Source: Isoetes taiwanensis (taxonomy: Eukaryota; Streptophyta; Lycopodiopsida; Isoetales; Isoetaceae). From it: 64,000 nt of DNA. Positions within the stretch are counted from its first letter, which is position 1. Each line of letters opens with the position of its first letter. This document shows, one piece after another, positions 21,300 to 33,031 of this stretch. The position numbers were made by a program, and so were the translations under genes. The notes beneath the pieces were generated by a model, which had not been told where the DNA came from, made no database searches, and saw nothing but the letters and a program-made list of their open reading frames with translations. The DNA lies in NCBI GenBank assembly GCA_021234155.1, contig JAJEKV010000002.1:12811798-12875797 (forward strand), read 5' to 3'.

Positions 21300-22425
21300 G
21301 AAGATGAAGCTGCCCCCGGTACTTGCCGAAAATCACAAAGGCGTTTGTGGTGGTCATTTTGGCGAACCTAACCTGCCAAGAAAATATTGAGGTCCAGTTA
21401 TTTCTGGCCTCATTTATTTAAAGATTGTTATGATATTATAAAGACTTGTCATCAATGCCGGATCTTTGGCAAAAGAATCTTGCATCCCGCTCCTCTTCAT
21501 GTGAATTGTCTCCCCGGTCCATTTCAAGTTTGGGGATTGGACTATGTTGGCCCTATCAATCCTCCCTCCTCAGCCCGGATGAATACATTGTTGTGGCTCT
21601 GGATCTGTTCACTAAGTGGTCGGCAAAGCACCTTTAAGGAAAGCAAATGCCCATACTAACTTGCTAGATTTTTGCATGAGAATATTTGCTCTAGGTTTGG
21701 CATTCCTTTTAAAATTTTGATGATAGAGGCTCTACTTTTATTAATGAAGTTATTAATTTCCTTGTTTCAAGTCTCAAGATCAAGCATGTGAAAAGCTCAG
21801 CCTATTATCCTCAAGGAAATGGCCAAGGCCGAGTCTACTAACAAAGTGCTTAAGGGTATTTTCTGCAAAGAAAGCAGTTTGCCAAAACCAAAGGGATTGG
21901 CACTTGAAATTATATGATGCTCTTTGGGCTCATAGAATTACTTCTAAAGCAGCTACTAATGCCTCACCTTTAGGTTTAGTATATGGAGTAGAGGTCGTTA
22001 TTCGGTGAAAGTTAGAGATACCCCTTTAAGGATGGCACTCAAAGTTGGAGTTGGGTTTCGGAAGCCTTGAAGCTTTTGGGGTATGAAGTTCTGTTAAAAT
22101 TAGATGAAGAAAGGTTTGTTAGAGAATTACAACTTCTTTGAAGAAGGCTAAGAGTGCAAAGACTTTCAAGGCTGCTCACAAACTACAAGACAAGTTTGCA
22201 CCTATGGAACTAGTTTTAAAATGGAATGCTAAAGATGAAGGAAAGCTTTCAAAGTTTGAAAATCCACAGGAGGGTCCCTATCAGATTTTAGGAGATCTTG
22301 GTGCTCATCTTCTGGGTTGGCGAGATCTTGGTACGGGATTAGAAGCGCCAAATCCCATTAATATTCAACACCTTAAAGATATTGGCCTCGGCATGCACAG
22401 CTTGAGCCTCTTCACTTCTATATAA
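21300..22425 (+). pseudogene. Copy A integrase region, broken
   Basis: Contains a damaged HHCC zinc region (CHQCRIFGK near 21450), the catalytic core pieces WGLDYVGPI and GQGRVY-like remnants of the Glu block, and a C-terminal GPY/F-type block (NPQEGPYQI near 22270). Several frameshifts and stops interrupt it. There is no chromodomain afterwards. From 22426 to 23007 the sequence is the non-coding 3' region of the element. Confidence 0.8.
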
Positions 22426-23000
22426 GCATTTGTTCTAAGGTTAGGTTCATAATTTCAAAGCTGAGTTTTTATATTTTTTTTTGATTAGCATATTTCCTTT
22501 GAGGTTTGATATTGTGTTTTTTCTGTTTAGCTGCAGGAATGTGACCACAAGGGATGAAGACTTTGATTATTACCTATTAATGGGCTCTATGTTGTCATGA
22601 CAGGACCATTTGTTAAAACATTTCATCTGTCTTCTAAACTGGCCTATTCTTCATAAAGACCTTGCTTCTCCATTGGAGTTCTAGAGTGCTATCCATATAT
22701 AATTTTCCACATCTTGCTTGGCACTCATGCTAACCTTGATTTACTGTCATATGCAGGTTCATTCTTTTCTCCCCATTTTCATCTCGCCTATAAGTTGCCC
22801 TACATTCCATTTCAACCTTCTATCCTTTTTATTTTCATTCCCTACAATGCTCGCACCACATTTCCACCATAGCAGAGTTCATCTCACACTCATACCACTC
22901 ATTTCATTATTCTACATCATTCTCACACCCGGCATTTGAAGATTTGAAGATCCTAAGCTTACATCATAGGTTGGAGGGGACCAAAGATATTCTTTCCTTT

Positions 23001-23007
23001 GAGGAGA
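23001..23007 (+). other. Polypurine tract candidate, copy A
   Basis: GAGGAGA lies directly before the right LTR. The same seven bases precede the right LTR of copy B. Confidence 0.5.
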
Positions 23008-25433
23008 TGTTGCCCATTTTCGGCAACATGGACTAGCATCTATTATCAAAAACTTTTGTTTCATCCATATTTCCTCTAGGGAAAAGTTTTGGGCTATTGT
23101 GATCCCATTAGAGTTTGGAAGACATTTGACCAAGTTTGGAAGGCATTGGGGATCTCCTTTTATAGCCTAATCTTTTTCCTTGAGGTAAAATACCTTTAGA
23201 CACATTCCCATTTGTTTAACATTTTCCCTTGATTTGAAGACCGGGCAAAAGGCTATAGGAAGATTATCAAAGAAGCACAAGTTGTTTTACCAAAGCTCAA
23301 CCTTATGAAGCTTGCTTGAGTTTCATTAGTAGTTTGAAGTCACACACATAAGGATGCCATCTTGGAAGTGAAATGTGCTCTTATTCTAGCCTTGAAGTTT
23401 GGAAGACCCTTATAGAAGTTTGGAAGACCCTTAGGCTTTGAGCAAATGTATCTTCACTATGAGGTATGATTTGAGCATTAGAGACAATCCGAGATGAAAT
23501 CAAGTGCTATAGAGGTACCCATCTTGTCTTCATTCCATATCCACCTTTTTATGTCCTATGAACCTTTTATAACCTTTCTTTCACCATTTTTTCCACTTTT
23601 GAGACCTTTTCCCATCATTTCACTACCCATTTTCTTATTGATCCTACCCTCAATTGAGAATTGCCCCTAATGATCTTGAAAACTTCAAAGGCAAGAAAAC
23701 TCTTTTCTCATTCTCATTTCATCTTCCTAAACCCTAGTATAGCCTATTTACACCCTTTTTCCCATCTTTTCCCATGACTTTTCACCGTCCCTATGTTTGC
23801 AATATTCATTGACCATGGGTCAAAATGGACAAAATTCAAATATTTCAGTTTGACCTGAAAACCTTCTAGATGGAAAGCTTGGCAAAAAGAGCTAACATAG
23901 CCTTTTAAATTTGAAAAAACCCTTGGGAAGGCCTTCAAAATTGGATTCTTGGGATGCGTGCCAAAAAAATAAAAAACCTATTCTAGCCTATCTACCCTAT
24001 CTAATTCTGCATAGTTCCAGGTCACCCCCCCAATTTTTCCACGTGGCAGCAGGGCGTGGGGGCCAGACACGGGCTGGGTGTCCCCTCTGCGTGGCACGCA
24101 CAGTTAATAGTTGAGTCAGCACTTTTCCTTATATACCTGAGCCTCCGTAACCACTCCTACTGTGGGATATATCGTCCTTAAGAATTTTCGATGAACCCTA
24201 AGAAATAGGGGAACCTGCTAAATCCAGCCAATTCGTGCCATCATTTGATTGAATCCCGCCAATTTTCTCCCGAAATCAGCTCCTGAACCTTTTCCGAGAC
24301 CTCGGTGATCCTCTGTGGCACTTGATTTGATAGAAATTGCTCAATTTGAGCCTTAAATCACTCGGCCGAGCTAGTTTTGTGAAAAAAAACAGTTCTTAAA
24401 CCAGCATTCCAGATCAAATCGACACGCCCCTCAGAGATATACCTCTGTGATTTTGGCGCACTGAATATTTTGATATCATTTTGCTCGCTGCTTTCGATTC
24501 CAGCTCTATTTCGTTCGAGATTGAAGTCCCGGTTCGTTGTGACCTGTTCAACATCGAAGCACCTCGATTGCAAACTTAAATAATCATTCCATATTACTTC
24601 ATTGGTATTTTTGAAACACTCGAAAGACTCATACAGTCTTAGCATTATTACTCAAGCATTATTATTTTCGAAACTTTGGTAAAAACCTGTTGACATTATC
24701 AAACTTTCTGTACCACATTGCTATAATGCATAGTCTTTGCCTGAAAAATCGTTTTCATCATTGTACATCCATTTTTTGTAATTCTGCATTGCTCTTTTAA
24801 AAAAAGCAAAAAACCAAAAACAAAGACCAAAACACTTACGGAGATTATATCCTCTTCAGATAGTTGTATTTCATCCTTATAGGAATCCTAGAAACCTATA
24901 CATTCGGAGAAAACATATAAAAAGATTTCTTTTCATAACTGTTACAGAGTTTGTTCTTTTCTTGAGGTTTTGTTTACTTACAGGAAAACTAAAACATCCT
25001 TTTGCTATTCAAACCTTTTGCACGTGATCTAGAGGCTATTTTGAAGTTGTTGCGCTTGCAGATCCCAACCCAAAATTTCCCATCAAACTCCATCGCAAAA
25101 TTTGGCTCGTTTTTGGCACGGCCAACTTTTTGACCTGCCTTTGACCTCGATTTTCTTGACCCTCCCTTATTCAAATCAAGTCAAATCTTCTCCACCATTT
25201 TCCTCTGCTTGTTGACCACTTATAACACCAATCAGATCTGCAAGTTCAGTTTTTGCTCTGACAGTTTTTTCAGTTTCAGGGACTCTAGTGATTTTGAAAA
25301 AACTAGCACTTCAAAAATGAATTTTCTGGTTTCATATGACAAGGATTGATCACCCTAAGTGATCTGGAGGTTCTAACCATTCTGTTTAAGATTCCTTTGA
25401 GGTTAGGCTAAAATTCCAGGTTTTAGGCTAACA
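23008..25433 (+). mobile_element. Right LTR of Ty3/gypsy copy A
   Basis: A 2.43-kb LTR from TGTTGCCCATTTTCGGCAACA to TTTTAGGCTAACA, partner of 14588-17019. The two LTRs differ at many sites, so the insertion is old or the consensus is poor. Around 25070-25120 this copy has CG at places where the left copy keeps CTG, the reverse of the trend elsewhere. Confidence 0.93.
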
Positions 25434-25438
25434 GGCAG
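25434..25438. other. Target-site duplication of copy A, right (GGCAG)
   Basis: Differs from the left GGTAG by one base. The AATCTCATAAAA repeat resumes straight after it. Confidence 0.6.
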
Positions 25439-25612
25439 TCTCATAAAATCTAGGCAAATCTAAGGGAATCTCATAGAAATTGAGGGGAATCTCATAACAT
25501 CATAGATAATCTAGGGGAATCTTAATAGAATCTAAGAAAAACTTGTACAATCTAAGAAAACCTAAGAAAATGTAAGGGAATCCCATAAAATCTATTGGAA
25601 TCTAAAGGACAA
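25439..25612. repeat. AATCTCATAAAA repeat, continuation after copy A
   Basis: Units such as CTAAGGGAATCTCATA continue the tract interrupted at 14587. Joined across the retrotransposon they form one repeat block. Confidence 0.7.
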
Positions 25613-25689
25613 ATAAAAAGTTTTTGGGCCTTAAATGGTAATAATGTTATAGATGCTCATGTTTTTAAATAAAATGGTTTAAGATGTTC

Positions 25690-26290
25690 TAAATGCTGAT
25701 TGTGAGTCCCGTGCAGCCAGGCACTGGACTATTCCTGAACACAACACAGGTCAACGGCAAGGGACCAGGTCAAGCGTCAGATAGCAAACCCATGCGCCCG
25801 CCGAAAACCACGCAGAAACCCACGCCCCCATCAAAGAAGAGGACCAGACAAGACAAATGACCACCTCTAGGGAGTTCGGCCTTAATTTAGCGGGATTCTG
25901 GGCACTAATAACGGCACTGAAAACATTCCCTCAAATCAAGCATATGATTCAGAAGTTGCTGACCGAGATCACAAGGCTCTGCCTTATGTCTATTTTGGGC
26001 CCAAGGCCAATGTACTATATATATCAGTAGAGTTAGATCTCAAGTTTTTAGATGAGACTTAGCGAGATCTCATGTATACTTTTTGATATTCAATGATTCT
26101 TATCGTGATAAATAGTTTTTTTGCTTTTTTATTTCTTTCCGTTTTGATTTCTTTGCAAAATTTCGCATGACACACTATACTAGGATTTGTCTGCTTGATC
26201 CATGAGTCCTCATAGAGGGCTGTCTTGCAGATGCTCCCGAACCCAGAGCCCAAAACACTATCGCTGTTGCTGGGTCTTAGTTCTTTTTTA
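25690..26290 (+). mobile_element. Possible 5' LTR/leader of gypsy family C
   Basis: This gene-free region lies immediately before the family C gag remains. It contains a TATA-like CTATATATAT at 26015-26024 followed by T-rich sequence. It is the natural place for the 5' LTR, but its ends could not be set because no second LTR is in the window. Confidence 0.35.
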
Positions 26291-26299
26291 TAGACACCA

Positions 26300-27400
26300 A
26301 GTTGTCTGTTCGTGAGTTTACTCAAGATGAGCTTCTCAGCCAAACTGCAGCTAGATTGGATCGCCATCAACACAGAGAAGCTGCTCGCGACATGTACGAT
26401 ACTGATTATGATGTTGAAGGAGGCCGTCACCGCTCACGTGTGCATTCTGCACCATCTACCCCTCGCTCCTGTTTCCAGCTGGGGTCTCCCCCTACTTGCA
26501 AACATTGCTCTCAATCATAGTCACCGCATCGCACTCCCGTGCATCAGACTCTTTATTTATATTCATATTCTCTATGGACCGATGCCCTTACCTTCGCAAC
26601 TGTCTTCCCCATAGTATGGTATGGCTACACTCAGATTTCTTTTGGTCCCAACCATGTCCAAGAATTCCATCTTTTCAACCTCCTGTTAATGTCTACAATA
26701 TTGGTGATCTCAAATTGAATGAGGATGGCCCACAAGGGATTTTGCCTAATGACATCCACATTTTTGGACCTCCTGGATTTACCGTTCCCACGCAAATGCG
26801 TTGTTTGTAGCCCTCGGCTGTTGCCCAAGGACCTGCTTATTCTTATGCCCCTCAGTTTACACCATGGTTGTTGTCCCACTGTCCGCTGCTCACAACCTCA
26901 CACTTACCTATCCGGTTTTTGGGAATGCGAAAGGGAAGCCCATCCTCGATCAGAGTGCTCAGGCACGCATGGAAGAGTTTGAAGCTCTGACTATCTTAAA
27001 TGGCCACTCTCATCCACAGCTCAAGTTTCACATTTTCTCAACCACGCTGCGCAGAGCACCTCATCAATGGCTCATGACCAATAAAAGTCATTCGTAACAA
27101 GATTGGCATGAAATAAAGACAGGCTTTTTGTCACATTGTGGTACCACTGATGATGATCAACAACTTCTCAAGCAACTCAATGACCTTCAACAACAACCCA
27201 TTGAGTCTGCCCGTGATTTTGCTAATCGTTTGCATATCTTGGTTAGCAAGCTCAAGGAGTATCCCACGCAGAGTCAAATCTTAGTTTGGTTTCTGTAGGG
27301 CCTCCCTCTCGCTATTTGTCTTATTGCTGGATACTTGCGACCTAAGACGTTGGATCATGCCATCGAACTAGTCAATCATTCTGTCAATGTGTCCTTCAGT
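26300..27400 (+). pseudogene. Family C gag, capsid region, broken
   Basis: Several overlapping open pieces in shifting frames cover a gag protein unlike that of copies A and B. A readable piece near 27130-27385 contains QQPIESARDFANRLHIL, then WFL, a stop, and GLPLAI, matching the general Retrotrans_gag layout. Upstream pieces include NIGDLKLNEDGPQG and FTVPTQM. Stops and frameshifts make it non-functional. Confidence 0.6.
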
Positions 27401-27502
27401 GGTGTTCTCCTCACAAATCTCCCCTTCATTCCTCCTGTTACGCTTCCACAAAATATGCTTCAACCTCATCAATCTACTCCACCACAACAAAGTCAAATTT
27501 AG

Positions 27503-28405
27503 TGCCACATTTGTAAGTATCAAGGCCATCTGGCCAATGAATGCAATTCTACTAATGGTCCTCTTCATTGCAAATGTTGCAATATGTGCAATCATGCTAC
27601 TGAAGAATGCACGCACTCTCCTACCATGCCTTTTCCCCAAAAAATGGTCTCTCAAGTTCAGACAACACCTCAGCAATATCATACGCCTCAGCAATATCCA
27701 CAACAACAACAATATCCACAATCTCAGCCACCTCATCAATCACGATGCCAAAGCTCACATACTCCTTTTGATCCTGCAAAAGCTCAATGTTATCACTGTC
27801 AGGAATAGGGCCACATAACCACGGCGTGCGCACAACTCCCTCAAGTTCAAGTACAACTTCCAGGCAATAACCAAACTACCTCGGTATGCCTCACAGCGTA
27901 TCAACTCTGGGTAGCCAATGAGAAACAAGGCCCCCGCCCCACGTTGAAAAAACCACCTCGAGCGCCTCAACAACAGAGGACTCAACAAGCTCCTCCACAT
28001 GCTGTATTGGACCAACAAGCTCAAGAAGATATCTATCAAGCTCTCAATCCTCCGGTACAACAATCCAACTGGGTTGGTCTGGTCTCACGCCAGCACCTGG
28101 GTACTCGCCCTCTGACGCTCACGCCTCACGACACGCAGCCTGCTTTTGCAGTAGACACTGTCCCTCACGAGGAACGTAAGATGGTACATTTTGCCCCTAA
28201 TTTAGACAAGCTCATGCCTCATGTTATGCCCAAAGTCCGTCAAAGCATTCTAAATCTCATGCAAGCTGTTGAAGGCCACACACTGGCCAATGTTCACGCT
28301 ACCACATGCGCTCAACAACGTCACGAGGTGCCCTCCACGTCTACGACATGGCATTTTTTAGCGGCCCCGGCGGGCCAGTTGGCCACACATTCACACATTT
28401 TATAA
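27503..28405 (+). pseudogene. Family C nucleocapsid with three zinc knuckles
   Basis: Three CX2CX4HX4C knuckles are visible in one frame. CHICKYQGHLANEC is at 27503-27544, CKCCNMCNHATEEC follows about 30 bases later, and the third near 27787-27828 reads CYHC..GHITTAC with a TAG stop inside it. Between the second and third is a Gln/Pro/His-rich linker of about 60 residues. A Gln-rich tail continues to 28405. Three knuckles and the long Q-rich linker separate this family from copies A/B. Confidence 0.7.
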
Positions 28406-29180
28406 AATGGTTGGCCACGCCAGAGTAGGATACATTCTCACCGTGACCAAAGGATGGTGGCCAGTTCAAAACACCAATTTTTTAAATTCACTCAATAAGT
28501 GGTCAATTTGATATTTGCCAAATCTTGAAACCCCTAGGGCGTGGCCTTTCCAAAATATTATGCGCACTAGGAACTTGTTGTGGTGGCCATTTAGACCATG
28601 GAATAATTTTTTATTTATATGGTTATGGTCACACTCTATATTGGCCAAGTGTATGGATATAATTTTGCCACTCATAGGGGGCTAAAATCTTTTCGAGTTT
28701 AGCCCTAAAAATTCTAGAGGCATCTCTCAATAAAATAGTATCTTTTCTTTGGTTCAAATTTGTTTTGATTCAATTTTGCAATTTGCATCCTGAATTTGTT
28801 CTTCATCGTCCAGTCTGAATATGCTCTTCATCGTCCCAAGCCAAGTACTTGCAGTATGGTTTTCGATGAGATCCATTCTACCAAATCCGTTTGCGCTTTT
28901 GCCTACATTTAGCATATTTAATACATTCAAAAGATCTTATAGTAATCTTAGTTAGAGAAGCCTAGCATAGAGCATCATAGAAACTAGACATCGTCTTGTT
29001 GATGTGGCTATCATCTTTACATATAGATGTATGGATGTGACCATTTCAAAAATTTGAAAAAAAATATTAATTCCATGATTTTACCATTTAAGTTACAACC
29101 TCTTGGCGTAATGATTCAAAAAAGGGCCAGGCCAAACTACGTTTAGCAAATTATCCAAAGTAAGTAGTGGCCAATATTTT
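28406..29180. other. Non-coding interruption inside family C
   Basis: About 780 bases between the nucleocapsid and protease parts lack coding signal and are AT-rich, with several GTGGCCA/TGGCCAC words. They may be a small insertion or simply decayed coding sequence. No clear inverted or direct terminal repeats were found. Confidence 0.4.
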
Positions 29181-29189
29181 ATGCCCCGT

Positions 29190-30540
29190 CAAATATGTAG
29201 GGAGGTTAAAAAATACCCTGGTCTACGACCACCTCACGCGCTCAGTCAGCTGAGGTCGAACTTCTCAAAGAAGTTTCAGCCTCGATGCCCCAGGCACTCG
29301 CACCCGTGGATCCTGCCGATCCCTTGGCTCATGTCCTCTTGGAGCTACAAGAAGAGCTCGTCAAGATCAAACTTTCCCTCAGTCTCTCCATTATCTTAAA
29401 GTTATGTCCCGCCCTCAGGGAACAATTGCCGCTATCCACTGTTCTTGTTGGCGTTGTCGCCATTTCCACACCCACGGTTCATGCAACTGTTGGGAATCAG
29501 CAAATTAATCGTGTATAGATTGATGACGGCAATGTTGTCAACCTCATCAGGGATAAACTCAGGAAACAACTTGGCATCTCTCAACTATATCGTGCTCCTT
29601 ATGATATCAAGCTCGCCAATGGACACATCACGCGCCCTCAAGGCGTCGCTCCCATTCTTCAAACCAGCATCCGTGTTCATTCCCCTTAGAATTTGGTGTT
29701 AGGAGAACTGGGGAGGATCCTAGTGATTATGAGATGCTGGTTGGATGACCTTTCCTCCGCCAAGCTAAAAGCATTCACCATTGGGCCACTGATCAACTTG
29801 TCATTACTGATGGACAATTGAATGCCACTATGGATCTTGAAACTGGAAAACTAATCTCTGTTGAATATATTTTGAACTATTGCTCTCTGATAGTGACTCT
29901 GAGGATCTTCAAAACACTTATCACGTCCAAGCTCCGGCCGCTGGCTTGCCTTTATCTTCCTATCCTGATTAAGTTGATCCTTGGGGTGAGAGTCTAGATA
30001 AAGACCAGCTATTGCATCCTTGCTTGATCCTTATCTCGCGCCTTGCAATCGCATTCAGCGTGTTGACATCCATCAGGATGTTGACATCCCCATAGACATT
30101 GTTGATGTCGCTGTTGTTATGACACAACCTTTACTTGACCCGACTCAACATCCTTTATTCTTTTCCACTCAGAGTGTTGAAGCCCCAGTTTTGCTACAAC
30201 CACGTGCTCATACAGTCACGGACATAGACGTTCATTCCGCATATTCAGACTCTGGAAGTTGAAATCGACTTATGAGACAACCAACCAATCAGGTTAGCTG
30301 CCAATCTTCCAAAATCATATAAAGCTCGTGCCCTCAGTCTCCTCAAAAAAATCAAACACATTTTCGCATGGAGTTATAAAGATTTAAGAGGTATCAAAAA
30401 AGAGTTGGGGGAACTGACCATTCCTACCAAACCAGATGCATGCTCCATCTAGCAACGACAGTATAGGCTCAACCCCGACACGAATTTAACCAAAGAGGAG
30501 ATTGAAAAGCTTGGAACTGCAGATTTTTTACTAGGTGGGA
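29190..30540 (+). pseudogene. Family C protease and start of reverse transcriptase, truncated
   Basis: A retropepsin-like segment near 29515-29690 reads IDDGNVVNLIRDKL then LANGHITRPQG; the usual DSG/DTG triad appears as DDG. Near 30360-30525 the start of RT is recognisable: FAWSYKDLRGI, ELGELTIPTKPDA, then QRQYRLNP, with a TAG between. Coding similarity stops at about 30540, so the rest of RT, RNase H and integrase are missing. The element was cut off by deletion or insertion. Confidence 0.65.
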
Positions 30541-30589
30541 AATCCCAATTAGGCTTAACTGTAACTATTGTTGTATCTAGTATACAAGC

Positions 30590-31440
30590 ATGCAGATCAG
30601 CAATGCCAATGTCCGCAAGCTCTACAAAGAGTCGACAAAAATGACAAGAAAAGGAAAGGTTGTTAATTACATAAAGGAAATGAATGGAGAGACGAAGGTG
30701 AGATTTGAGCAGTCAAAGAGAATGAAGGTAGATTCTGTGGAGAAAGAACTGACATGAAAAACAGACATGTAGACTATCTAATAACGTGAGGGCAACATAA
30801 ACGTGAGGGTACCAAGCAAATTTATAAGTCTAGTCGGATGAATCCACAATTTGTGGATCAGTTTATGAACATCTACAGAAGATATTACCAAAGAACTGAT
30901 GTTTGTGTTGGAAAGATTGGGAAGTTTTTTGCACGGGCATTCACTTTGCATGTGAGAGGACAAAAGATTAACTGGCAGTCATTTGTGGTTAAAACGAAGA
31001 AAAGTGTTACAGCTAAGGTTGAGAAAGAAGGTGAGTATGAGCCCTCATTTCCTCATACAAACGTTGTTGGTTGTGTAGTGTACTATTCTGTCATCAACTC
31101 CTTGATTGCTGGCTTAGATAAGCAGAAGGATGACTTGAATTTTAGAGTTAAAAGTGCAGCCAGTGAAATGAAGGAAAAAAGGAAGTTGTGGAAGAAGTGC
31201 AGTTACGAGGTGGATGCTGCAAAACAGCAAATTGAAGTAGCAAAGGCTAGGTGTGAGCACTCCAGTGTCATTACATTCCTGTCGTCAATGCTGGTTTCCA
31301 AGGAAAAGGAACTTTTGGACGCGACAACAGCATACAAGAGTATGGAGGAAATTCACAAAGGGGTAATTGCTAATGACCTTTGCAATTACATAATGCTCAA
31401 TAATTATTCTTTCTGCTTCATCATTTTTTTTTATTTTTAA
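30590..31440 (+). CDS. Unrecognised gene, 5' exons (basic and coiled-coil region)
   Basis: A 55-codon open piece from ATG 30590 (basic, with KLYKESTKMTRKGKVVNYIK) is followed after a short gap by an open frame at 30838 whose exon probably ends at a GTAATT donor near 31362. The second piece contains RRYYQRTDVCVGKIGKFFAR, then a long charged helix (KDDLNFRVKSAASEMKEKRK) that looks like a coiled coil. Codon use and composition look genuine. No family is recognised. It starts directly where gypsy family C is truncated. Confidence 0.5.
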
Positions 31441-31443
31441 GCA

Positions 31444-31768
31444 GAAGACGCAGCGAACATAGACTCCAACCAAAGGCGGGAGAAGTTGAATGAAATAGCT
31501 TCATCTCTAAATAAGATATGCGGATTTGCAACTCAACCTTCCATTTTTGGAACATCCAACATTCTCTACCGTAGCATTTGCAAAATTACAAAGTTGTTCT
31601 TTCTGTACATATGCCTATGACCCACTTTGTGTCTCAGCCATTGTTGCACATTGCATGCACAGTTTTCATCCAATTTGCGCTTACATATGTTTCTCAAAGA
31701 GATCAACTTGTCCCTCTTGTGAGAGCGGATGCCTCATAATTGGTTCAGTCCATTGGACTTCCATGTAG
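31444..31768 (+). pseudogene. Same gene: RING-H2 zinc-finger exon
   Basis: After a TTTTAAGCAG acceptor, one frame reads EDAANIDSNQRREKLNEIAS. A one-base shift then leads into a RING-H2 finger at 31595-31720: CSFC, a spacer, CMHSFHPIC, a spacer, CPSC. The metal ligands fit C3H2C3, the class typical of RING-H2 ubiquitin E3 ligases. The combination coiled coil then RING fits an E3 ligase or a vacuolar-sorting-type RING protein, but neither is established. The frameshift suggests decay or a sequence error. Confidence 0.5.
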
Positions 31769-32059
31769 AATCTGACTGGAATCTGCCCCAATTATAGTGC
31801 AAAGTCTTGGTCCATTGAATGCACTCAAGATCCATCATTAAGCACACCACTGTGACTTGGAGGAGCCTCGATATAATTATGCTATCCATTGAAGATTGCA
31901 CTTTATTATCTTCCACAAGCCCAAACTTGAAGAGAGACAATTTGAACAAAGTAATAGTTGTAAAGATGAAAAAGTAAGTTATTCTTGTGAAGTATAACTA
32001 CTTTGGATTTTTCTTCTATAAGTACTTATTAGTTTGATAATTTGAATGATGCAGGCTCA

Positions 32060-32338
32060 AATTTGGATATTTCAAACTCTATAGTTGACATTTCTAATGA
32101 ATTGGAGACAATCTTTGTGCAAGTAATAGATGAAGAATGTGAAGCGGTGTTGAAGAATGTAGATGATTATGTTTCCAATTTGGACAAACATGTCGATATT
32201 GTGGAGGAGACAATCACAGAGGAAGAAAGCGATTTGGCATCGGTTGGAGAATCTCCTTCTAAGAATAATTCCAAGCGGGGTTTCCTCCAAACCAAAGCGA
32301 GCTCCATCCAAATCAATAACTAAGAAACTAAGGTGATT
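32060..32338 (+). pseudogene. Same gene: acidic exon with basic tail
   Basis: The exon begins after TTTGAATGATGCAG and encodes an acidic segment (ISNELETIFVQVIDEECEAV, later EETITEEESDL). Near 32275 the natural continuation, SSKPKRAPSKSITKKLR, is in the next frame, so a one-base lesion is present. It ends at a GTGATT donor near 32332. Confidence 0.45.
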
Positions 32339-32389
32339 CTAGTGTGTTTCTTTCTTTTTTGTTATCTTGATATAATTTCTCTAACAGTT

Positions 32390-33031
32390 GTCATTGCACA
32401 GTGCTAGTGTTGTTGGCAAGAAGCTTTTGGTTATTGAGCCAGAGGATTTCCTGTACAAGGTTTTCAAAAAGGCTAAAGCAGTACCTGATGTGGTGGAAGG
32501 TGTCCAACTTCTTCCATCAAGAAAAGAGGTACTTCTTTGTCGGGCCGAGGCGAGAAAAAAGTTCATGCAATTCGATCACCGAACATTTTCTTTGTTGGTA
32601 TATGGTCTTCCAATCTTTCGGTGATTAGGCTGCCGAGGTCTTTCATGCCTCAGTCCTTAGTGGATAAGTTTCTTTTCAAACGGATGGTGCAACCTTTGAA
32701 AATGAAAGGAGGAACTTGTTGCTACATAAAAAAACTCACAAAAGTTTATAAGAAATGTCCAGAATTTAGCATGAGGACAACTTTGCTGATTGATCCTTAC
32801 AGTTACGTGAATTTTAAGAATAATGTAGATTCCTGCATCACACCAAGGTCCTTCGTGCCTGACATAAATGACGGTGATTACCTGTTGAAGACTATGGTAC
32901 CTTACTTGGAGAAGCTAATAACAGAAGTGAACGTAATTGCTTATGTACAGAGGTCTGTGCATTTTCGAAATCAGTATGACGAGAAAAGCACAAAAGTGTT
33001 GGAGGTACTAAAGACCATGGACTTATCCTAA
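32390..33031 (+). pseudogene. Same gene: 3' exon(s), unrecognised domain
   Basis: One frame from about 32400 reads KKLLVIEPEDFLYKVFKKAK and PSRKEVLLCRAEAR. A frameshift near 32550 leads into a second frame that stays open to the stop at 33031 and reads SPNIFFVGIW, LVDKFLFKRMVQPLK, CYIKKLTKVYKKCPEFS and YVQRSVHFRNQYDEKS. Amino-acid composition is that of a real protein. No domain is recognised. From 33032 to 33800 only a short ORF with a hydrophobic segment (33256-33471) is seen. Confidence 0.45.
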
